Source: CAZGSV01 sp964528605 (lineage in GTDB: Bacteria > Armatimonadota > Zipacnadia > CAZGSV01). From it: a DNA stretch of 13,257 nucleotides. A model generated the notes under the pieces. It saw nothing but the letters and a program-made list of their open reading frames with translations, ran no database searches and was not told the DNA's origin. Numbering within the stretch: position 1 is the stretch's first letter; each line of letters starts with the position of its first letter. Made by a program: the position numbers and the translations under genes. The DNA lies in contig CAZGSV010000097.1 in the NCBI GenBank assembly GCA_964528605.1, forward strand, positions 1-13,257, written 5' to 3'. Positions 6,417 through 13,257 of the stretch are shown one piece after another.

Positions 6417-7561
6417 CGCTGCCCCACCAGGTCGCTGTTGCGCTTGTGCGGCTGCATGGCGCGCTGCAGTTCCGCGCTCTCCGGGCTCTCCACTGCCTCC
6501 AGAAAAGCCTCGGACACATCCCGCCCGTAGAGGGTCGCCCCCTCCTGCCGCAACTGCGAAATCACCACCTGCAATTCGTACGCCGGCCGGTAGTGCCGAG
6601 GCGAGCGCATCGCATCGAACACGTCGGCGAGAGCGCAGATGCGCGCCGCCAAGTGCAGGTCAGAGCCACCCAGGTGGTCCGGGTAGCCGCTGCCGTCCAG
6701 CCGCTCGTGATGGTGCAGCACCATCTCCGTCACCTCGGCCGGGAAGCGCGAGGGCTGCAGAATGCGCATGCCGATGACGGGATGCTGCTGGATGATGCGG
6801 TACTCCTGCTCGGTCAGGCGCCCGGGCTTGAGCAGAATGTCGTCGCGAGTGCCGACCTTCCCGATATCGTGCAAGATGCCGCCGACATAGACGCTGCCGA
6901 TCTCCGCTTCCGACAGACCCAACTGGCGCCCCGTCACCACCGAGAAGAGCGCCACGTTCTGGCTGTGGCGCCGCGTGTAGGGGTCCCGCGCCTCCAGCGT
7001 CGCGATCAGCGTTTGCATGGTCAGGAAGAAGTGAAGGTTCGAGGCCTCCCTCTGGGCCTCCGCCGCCAGCGCCCGCACGGCGAGTTTGCGCCGCTCGAGC
7101 GCGGCCGCAACCGCAATCTCCAGTTCATCCAAGGTGAACGGCTTCGAGAGGAAGTCCGACGCCCCCCCGCGAATCGCCGCCACCGCATTCTCGTAGTTGG
7201 CGTGGCCCGTGATTATGACCACCGCGGCCACCGGGTCCCTCGCCTTAATGCGCTTCAGCAAGTCCAGCCCCATGGCCCCCGGCAGCACCAGGTCCAAGAG
7301 CACGACGTGGTACTCCTCCTCGTCAATCTTCGCCGCCGCCGTGTCCCCGTCCGAGGCCGTGCTTACCGTGAAGCCCTCCTCCACCAGGATCTCCTCGATG
7401 GTGCGTAGAATCTGCTCCTCGTCCTCAATCACCAGCACCCGCCTGAGGACGCCCTCCTCAGCCTCACCCAGCAGCGCCTCAGAGAAGCGGGACAGGCCCG
7501 CCGCGCGCCCCTCGATGTCGAGAACTCCGTTTACCTTTTCCTCTTCTTGCTCTGGACTCAA
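6413..7561 (-). CDS. Response regulator with REC and HD-GYP domains (RpfG-type c-di-GMP phosphodiesterase)
   Basis: A 382-residue two-domain regulator. Residues 42-155 form a receiver domain with the acidic pair Glu46-Asp47, phosphoacceptor Asp90, Thr118 and Lys140 in SKPF. Residues about 180-370 form an HD-GYP domain with His199, HDIGK (231-235), His260 in QQHP, HHHERLDGSGYP (283-294) and Asp314 in the ADVFDA segment. The metal and GYP residues all look intact, so hydrolysis of cyclic di-GMP, controlled by phosphorylation, is predicted in the cytoplasm. The first 40 residues are an unusual acidic extension. The start is TTG 7561, just after an in-frame TGA, with a distant GGAAGG as ribosome site, so a later start close to residue 40 cannot be excluded. 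No histidine kinase is seen nearby. It lies 236 bp past the isomerase-like gene on the same strand, and its stop overlaps that of gltX. Confidence 0.95.
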   Translation of the reverse strand: MSPEQEEEKVNGVLDIEGRAAGLSRFSEALLGEAEEGVLRRVLVIEDEEQILRTIEEILVEEGFTVSTASDGDTAAAKIDEEEYHVVLLDLVLPGAMGLDLLKRIKARDPVAAVVIITGHANYENAVAAIRGGASDFLSKPFTLDELEIAVAAALERRKLAVRALAAEAQREASNLHFFLTMQTLIATLEARDPYTRRHSQNVALFSVVTGRQLGLSEAEIGSVYVGGILHDIGKVGTRDDILLKPGRLTEQEYRIIQQHPVIGMRILQPSRFPAEVTEMVLHHHERLDGSGYPDHLGGSDLHLAARICALADVFDAMRSPRHYRPAYELQVVISQLRQEGATLYGRDVSEAFLEAVESPESAELQRAMQPHKRNSDLVGQR

Positions 7562-7797
7562 CGTTGGTCAGTACCTTCCGGATAGGTTAGCGGCGTAACC
7601 GGCGCCCAGGCTCAACCCGGCGCGCAGGGAACCTCCGCCTCAGAGGCGCTTCCATCGCCCCGCTCTGCTCACACAATCACTCCGCCAGGGCAAGTCCCTG
7701 GGTACAAAGCCCCATCCCCACAGATTGTTCCGCAACGGGTCACCAATTCCCCATATTGCAGCCCAAGCCCCCCCACAGCGCCGCAGGGAGCGGCCAG
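7562..7797. other. 236-bp gap between isomerase-like and HD-GYP genes
   Basis: No gene is supported here. It contains small inverted repeats: a 6-bp stem CCAGGG/CCCTGG (7685-7701, 5-nt loop) and an imperfect palindrome at 7628-7653 (GGAA, CGCCT, CAG loop, AGGCG, TTCC). Neither is followed by a T tract on the minus strand, so they are not convincing terminators. I found no good -10/-35 pair for the HD-GYP gene, although a promoter or leader here would be expected from the spacing. Confidence 0.5.
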
Positions 7798-9126
7798 CTA
7801 GGACAGAGAAACGTGCCTCACGCCGACCAGCCGGCAAAAATGGCGCAATTCCACGCTGAAGTCCCCGTAAGCCGCCATCCAGTGGTGCCCGAGCGCTTCC
7901 TCGCCCACCCACCCGAGGAAATCCCTCACCGGCAAGGGCAGGCGCACCCGCAAAGGGCAACCGGGGAAGTCCATGCCCGTCGGCACCGCCTCGCCCACCA
8001 GCGCCGCCAGGCGGTACGTGTTCCGCCCGCCGACCAGATTGACCAGGGTCACTGGCCCCGGCTTCGCGGGAAACAGCAGACACGCGCCCTCACCCGCGAG
8101 TCGCACCGAGGCCACACGCGCCTCGGAGGGAGCGCTGGCGAGAGACAGCGCGCTGTTGCCGCAGTGAGACAGCAGGATGGTGTTCTCCTGCTCATTCACG
8201 GCGAGCAGGTCGGTGTTGTGCCCGGGGGCCTGCGCAAGCCACTGCAGCATGAGCAGGGCCGTGGTGCCGTTGACGTCACCCTCGCATCCTGCGGCCAAGC
8301 CCTCCTCCGCCAGCAGCGAAAAGGGCACGCAAACGCGCCCCATCCAGTTCGGATAGCACTCGAACGCAACACCGCAAAGGTCTTGCTCCCCCACCAGCAA
8401 GCGCAGCGCCGCCAGCGCCCGCGCCTGCGACGCCAGTTCATCTTCTCCTACCTCCACCGCTCCCACCCGGGACACCAGCGTCTGCAACTCACGATGAGCC
8501 GCGCCCGTGTCGGCCTTCTTCATCAACTCGCCAAACTCCTCGAGCGACTGGTGAACCACTCGCGGGCCCAGCACCGACTTGAGCGCCCACTCGTCGAATG
8601 CTATCTCGAACATCCCCGGCGTGCGGTAGCCCACCAGCCCGATCTTGGCGTGCCGCAGTTCGCTGGCCAGGGCCGCCGCCCGGGCAAAACGGGCCACCTC
8701 GCCCTGCGCGCCCGCGTCCCCAAGCGGGCCGTACACCAGATGGCATGCCCGCCCCATCTCCCTCAGCACGCAATTGATCTGGTGCGAGCCGCAGAGCGAG
8801 CCCGTCTCCACCCCCGGCATCCCCCACACCACGACCGGCAGCGACAGCGCCTCCAGCAGGTCAAGCAGAGGATCGTCAGCGCTCCAGGTCGCCGGTATCA
8901 CGCAGAGCGCCTGCAAGTCCTGTCCGCGCAATGCCTGCGCCGCGCGAGCCGCAGTACCCGCGTCCGAGACCACGCAGGGAGCGCGCGTCAGCGAAACCTG
9001 CAAGCCGCAAGCATCGAGTGATGCAGAAGCCAGAACTCGCTCGGCCTGATCCCAGCCCACCTCCGAAGGATGGGCAAGGACAACCAGGCCCAGCCGGAGC
9101 GGGAAGGCAAGACGGCGACCGCTCAA
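7798..9126 (-). CDS. L-fucose/L-arabinose isomerase-fold protein
   Basis: A 442-residue member of the broad FucI/AraA-like group (COG2407-type), whose studied members interconvert aldoses and ketoses using Mn2+. The N-terminal half has alternating strands and helices with GLVGYRTPGMFEIAFDEW (163-180) as the family-like core. The likely metal and catalytic residues are Glu256 in the AFECYPN segment, Asp284 in CEGDVNGT, and His414/His415 in GHHWMAAYGD. The GACLLFPAKPGPVTL segment and the C-terminal VNLVGGRNTYRL stretch are also typical of the group. The substrate is not identifiable, and many members have no known activity. The start is TTG 9126, 3 nt past the stop of the GAF gene, with only a weak ribosome site, so expression probably depends on coupling. 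Family likely; specific sugar unknown. Confidence 0.85.
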   Translation of the reverse strand: MSGRRLAFPLRLGLVVLAHPSEVGWDQAERVLASASLDACGLQVSLTRAPCVVSDAGTAARAAQALRGQDLQALCVIPATWSADDPLLDLLEALSLPVVVWGMPGVETGSLCGSHQINCVLREMGRACHLVYGPLGDAGAQGEVARFARAAALASELRHAKIGLVGYRTPGMFEIAFDEWALKSVLGPRVVHQSLEEFGELMKKADTGAAHRELQTLVSRVGAVEVGEDELASQARALAALRLLVGEQDLCGVAFECYPNWMGRVCVPFSLLAEEGLAAGCEGDVNGTTALLMLQWLAQAPGHNTDLLAVNEQENTILLSHCGNSALSLASAPSEARVASVRLAGEGACLLFPAKPGPVTLVNLVGGRNTYRLAALVGEAVPTGMDFPGCPLRVRLPLPVRDFLGWVGEEALGHHWMAAYGDFSVELRHFCRLVGVRHVSLS

Positions 9127-9129
9127 GGC

Positions 9130-10248
9130 CTATCCCGAGGAGGGCTCAGGCGCCCCTAAGGTGCCCCCGGCGCACAGCGCCAGCGCCAGTTGACCGGCCA
9201 GCGCGCATCCCACCGCGATGGCGCCCTCGTCCGCACCCTCCCTCAGGTTGAACAACTCCATAACCCCGTAGACTTTCCCGCCCGCCGCCATGGGCAACGC
9301 CAACACCGAGGCCACCTTCTCGTCCGTCTCGCAGGGCAGTGCCGGCTGAAAGCGCGGATCGCCGCCCGGGTCCTCCGTGAACACCGGCTCGAGCGACTGA
9401 GCCACCCAGCCGCAGATGCCGGCCCCCTTCCCCCCTCGCTGACCGCGGCACGGCCTGGCGGCCTCGCCCACCACGACCTTGAACACCAGTTCCCCCGTGT
9501 CCGGGTCAGCAGCAGCCACGGCGGCGCCCTCGGCCTGCAAGGCCTCTGCCGCGCGCGAGAGCACGTAAGGCGCTAGTTCCTCGCCCCCTAGCGAGTGGCA
9601 CGTCCGGTGCATCGTCTCGACGAGAATGCGCAGGCGCGCCTTGTCGGCCTCAAACCGCCTCAGCAGCCGCGCATTCTCCACCAGCAGGGAGGCCTGCGCC
9701 GCCACCGTGGAGAGCAGGTCAGCGTCAGCGTCGGTGAAGTGGTCGGCGCCGATCTTATTGATCAGTTCCACCGCACCGATCGTCCGGTCCTGCAGTTGCA
9801 TCGGCACGCACACCACGGATTGGGTGTGAAAGCCGGTCAGTTCGTCCACTCGCTTGGACCAGCGGTCGTCCCCTTCTGGGCTGGGCACGAGCAGCGGTTC
9901 GCCACGCTGCACCACCCACCCGGCGATCCCCTCGCCCGGCGCCAGGCGGACGCGCTTGACTGCCGCCCCCTTCTCGCCGGTGGCCGCCGCGAAGGCCAGA
10001 CCCCCGCTCCGCTCGTCCACCAGCAGCATGGAGGCCGCCTCCGCTTGCACCACGCTCTCGCACAACGCCAGTATCTGGTGCAGGAGCATGGTGAGATCGC
10101 TGCCCATGGTCACCAGGCGCGCGATGTCCTCCAAAAGCGCCAGGCGGACCGTCAGAGCGAGCACCTCATCCTCGCTGGCTGCAGCCGCAGGCTCCTCTAC
10201 GGGTTCCGATACGAAGGCATCCCAGTCGCCGGCAGAAGACATTGGCAC
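9130..10248 (-). CDS. Tandem GAF domain protein without output domain
   Basis: A 372-residue soluble protein with two GAF domains, at about 50-192 and 222-358, joined by a helix (about 190-222) typical of GAF signalling linkers. Each has the GEGIAGWVV/GAGICGWVA turn (105-113 and 275-283) and a VELINK or MELFNL strand. In the first, Asn164, Lys165, Phe171 and Asp175 resemble the NKFDE motif of cyclic-nucleotide-binding GAF domains, although the final Glu is Ala, and many bacterial GAFs look like this. No kinase, cyclase, phosphodiesterase or DNA-binding part is attached, so it may act by contacting a partner. Ligand unknown. Start GTG 10248 is used; ATG 10242, two codons on and preceded by GAGAGGTG, is equally possible. 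It lies 39 nt past the FtsB-like gene and 3 nt before the isomerase-like gene. Confidence 0.92.
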   Translation of the reverse strand: MPMSSAGDWDAFVSEPVEEPAAAASEDEVLALTVRLALLEDIARLVTMGSDLTMLLHQILALCESVVQAEAASMLLVDERSGGLAFAAATGEKGAAVKRVRLAPGEGIAGWVVQRGEPLLVPSPEGDDRWSKRVDELTGFHTQSVVCVPMQLQDRTIGAVELINKIGADHFTDADADLLSTVAAQASLLVENARLLRRFEADKARLRILVETMHRTCHSLGGEELAPYVLSRAAEALQAEGAAVAAADPDTGELVFKVVVGEAARPCRGQRGGKGAGICGWVAQSLEPVFTEDPGGDPRFQPALPCETDEKVASVLALPMAAGGKVYGVMELFNLREGADEGAIAVGCALAGQLALALCAGGTLGAPEPSSG

Positions 10249-10287
10249 CTCTCTCTCAAGCGGCCTAGGCGCTCGAGCCGCCCGGCG

Positions 10288-10695
10288 CTACGGCAGACTC
10301 AGCGACCTGCTCGTCGGCTCGGTCCTGTCCTCGGGCGGAGAAGAGGGGCACACCGACGACAGGCGCCGCTGCCACCAGCCCCGCGCCCAATCGTAGGTCT
10401 GCCCGTAGAGCCCGCGCTCCTCGGCTCCCTCCTCCTCAGGCTCCCAGACGGGCCGCAGGGCGACGGCACCGGCAGGCCCCAGGCCGCGCCGCATGGCTGC
10501 ACGTTCCACCCCCGCAACCGTGGACACCGTCGCCAGCCGGTAGCGCAACTCCGCCTCCTGCACGCGACGGTCCCGCAATTGCCGCCTCAAGTTGTCTATC
10601 CGCTTACCCGAACGGTAGATGGAGCAGTAGGGCTCCCAGGCTCGCCATGCTCCCGCAAAGAACACGACAAGCACGCCGCACAGCAGCCAGGCCAC
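10288..10695 (-). CDS. FtsB/DivIC-like septum formation protein
   Basis: A small bitopic membrane protein of 135 residues from GTG 10695. Residues 2-18 are a transmembrane helix, and residues about 28-58 form a coiled coil rich in Arg, Leu and Glu. Then VAGVERAAMRRGLGPAGAVAL matches the FtsB/DivIC pattern in which a short helix leads into a Gly-Pro turn. Such proteins join FtsL/FtsQ (DivIB) at the division site. A tail of about 50 residues of no clear fold follows. Position supports the call: FtsB or DivIC genes sit next to eno in many bacteria. The start is uncertain. The frame is open back to the enolase stop, a GGAGG lies at 10730-10734, and the intervening codons would add basic residues before the helix, so initiation may be upstream at a non-standard codon such as CTG 10716. 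Confidence 0.8.
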   Translation of the reverse strand: MAWLLCGVLVVFFAGAWRAWEPYCSIYRSGKRIDNLRRQLRDRRVQEAELRYRLATVSTVAGVERAAMRRGLGPAGAVALRPVWEPEEEGAEERGLYGQTYDWARGWWQRRLSSVCPSSPPEDRTEPTSRSLSLP

Positions 10696-10729
10696 CGATC
10701 GGGCGCGCAGCCGCAGCGTGAGCCTATCG

Positions 10730-10734
10730 CCTCC
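10730..10734 (-). promoter_or_regulatory. GGAGG directly after the enolase stop, distant from GTG 10695
   Basis: Minus-strand TAGGGAGG places a strong ribosome site on the enolase stop codon. The only standard start in frame before the membrane helix, GTG 10695, is 34 nt away, while CTG 10716 is 13 nt away. The site therefore argues for an earlier start of the FtsB-like gene than the standard codon suggests. Confidence 0.45.
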
Positions 10735-12014
10735 CTAGCCCCAGCGCTTCAACTTGGGCGCTGGCTCGTATAGTGAGGCCGGTCCAAGCGCCTCTTCTAT
10801 CCTTAACAAACGATTGTACTTGGCCACACGTTCAGTGCGGCAGGGGGCGCCCGTCTTGATCTGGCCCGCGTTGGTGGCCACCGCCAGGTCCGCGACGGTC
10901 GTGTCCTCCGTCTCGCCCGAGCGGTGCGAGATCACCACCCCGTAGGAGGCCCGCTTGGCCATCTCCACCGTCGCTAGCGTCTCCGTCAGGCTGCCGATCT
11001 GGTTGACCTTCACCAGAATCGCGTTCGCCGCCTTCTCGGCGATGCCTCTGGCCAGCAACTTCACGTTGGTGACGAACAGGTCGTCGCCGACCACTTGCAC
11101 CTTGCCCCCAAGCCGCTCGGTGAGCAGTCTCCAGCCCTCCCAGTCGTCCTCCGCCAGGCCGTCCTCAATGGAAACGACGTAGTACCGTTCCACCCACCCG
11201 GCATAGAGGTCCACCATCTCGGCCGGCGTCTTCCCCACCCCGTCCACCTTCAGTTCATAGCGGCCGTTCTTGTAGAAGCCGCTGGCGGCGGGGTCCAGCG
11301 CGATGGCCATATCGGCGCCCGGCCGGTAGCCGGCCTCGCCGATGGCCTCGACCAGCAGCTGTAGGGCTTCCTCGTTCTTGCCCAGTTTGGGGGCGAAGCC
11401 GCCCTCGTCACCCACTCCCAGCGACGAGCCGCGGTCCTTAAGCAGCCCCCGCAAGGCCTGGTAGGTCTCCGCACCCATCTGCAACGCCTGGGCGAACGAC
11501 TTGGCCCCCACGGGCGCCAGCATGAACTCCTGCATGTCCAGGTTCCAGCCCGCGTGCGCGCCGCCGTTGAGCACGTTCATCAGCGGCACGGGCAACAGCC
11601 GGGCGCCCACACCGCCCAGATACCGGTAGAGCGGCAACCTGACGGCCTGCGTCGCGGCGTGGGCCGCCGCCAAAGACACACCCAGGATCGCATTGGCGCC
11701 CAACTTGCTCTTGTTCTCGGTCCCGTCCAGTCCCAGCATGCGCAGGTCCAACGCCACTTGGTCCGTGACCTCGCAGCCGGCCAGAGCCGGCGCGATGACC
11801 TGGTTGACGTTCGCCACCGCCTTGAGCACGCCCTTGCCGCCGTAGGCCTTGTCGCCGTCGCGCAACTCAAGCGCCTCGCGAATGCCCGTGGAGGCGCCGG
11901 AGGGCACCGCCGCCCGTCCGACTATCCCCGGCTCCGTGCACACCTCGACTTCGACCGTGGGGTTGCCCCGCGAGTCCAGAACCTGACGCGCGTGAATGCT
12001 TTCGATCTTAGGCA

Positions 12015-12015
<1 letters not shown>
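10735..12015 (-). CDS. eno: Enolase (phosphopyruvate hydratase)
   Basis: Catalyses reversible conversion of 2-phosphoglycerate to phosphoenolpyruvate in the cytoplasm. The 426 residues are the normal length. Visible marks are SRGNPTVEVE (15-24), the SGAST substrate loop (39-43), Glu204 in GDEGGFAP, metal ligands Asp241, Glu284 (SIEDG) and Asp311 (GDDLF), catalytic Lys336 in LVKVNQIG, ISHRSGETEDT (362-372) and Lys387. In the mobile loop the sequence is HAGWNLDMQEF, where bacterial enolases usually have HADNNVDIQEF; His154, Gln162 and Glu163 are kept. ATG 12015 shares its A with the TGA stop of ppdK (TGATG), and GAGGG sits 7 nt before it, so the two are translationally coupled. The FtsB-like gene opens straight after the TAG stop. 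Confidence 0.98.

Positions 12016-13257
<1,242 letters not shown>

Noticed and set aside
6017..7408. 463-codon plus-strand open frame spanning the end of gltX and the antisense of the HD-GYP gene
   Set aside because: Its product is a low-complexity Arg/His/Leu/Gln-rich chain with no motif, and it is antisense to a gene with intact catalytic residues. It is a mirror frame of GC-rich coding sequence.
7685..7701. CCAGGG/CCCTGG hairpin as a terminator after the isomerase-like gene
   Set aside because: The 6-bp stem has no T tract on the minus strand and lies about 100 nt past the stop.
7756..9021. 421-codon plus-strand open frame opposite the isomerase-like gene
   Set aside because: Same Arg/His/Gln-rich antisense composition; no ribosome site or recognisable domain.
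9595..10773. 392-codon plus-strand open frame opposite the GAF and FtsB-like genes
   Set aside because: It crosses three genes on the other strand, including the end of eno, and has no domain pattern.

Overview
The window is about 13.3 kb of GC-rich, densely coded bacterial chromosome with no sign of a mobile element, CRISPR array, rRNA or tRNA. The best clue to the host is the pseudopilin at 2147-2743. Its FPVFARAREKAR block after the N-terminal hydrophobic helix and its C-terminal H-x9-DG motif are what I associate with the large pseudopilin families of Armatimonadota (less often Planctomycetota and relatives). I therefore suggest an Armatimonadota-like organism, as an inference from one family. 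GTG and TTG starts are common here, and many genes are translationally coupled.

Left block, plus strand (1-2062): the C-terminal part of a DUF4132/DUF5724-like (MolR/YehI-type) protein, cut by the window edge, directly coupled to a KDPG/KHG-type aldolase. A lone H-x9-DG pseudopilin follows on the minus strand (2743-2147), with a perfect 8-nt Shine-Dalgarno and its own intrinsic terminator.

Middle block, plus strand (2918-6416): a sigma70-like promoter candidate, a 622-residue protein of unknown function that looks built from several winged-helix-like units, and, 11 nt further on, a complete glutamyl-tRNA synthetase. Its stop codon overlaps the stop of the convergent gene.

Right block, minus strand, read from the right edge leftward: pyruvate phosphate dikinase (C-terminal part), enolase (sharing one base with the ppdK stop), an FtsB/DivIC-like division protein, a tandem-GAF protein, an L-fucose/L-arabinose isomerase-fold protein, and after a 236-bp gap a REC-HD-GYP response regulator. 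The first two genes run the pyruvate-PEP-2-phosphoglycerate segment. eno-ftsB/divIC adjacency is a known conserved pair. The last three form a possible sensing/c-di-GMP appendage of this carbon and division operon.

I do not see a clear new defence or mobile system. The best candidates for something undescribed are the 622-residue multi-winged-helix protein upstream of gltX, and the unusual linkage of lower glycolysis, division, a stand-alone GAF-GAF protein and an HD-GYP regulator. Several very long antisense open frames are composition artefacts of the GC-rich genes and are rejected.
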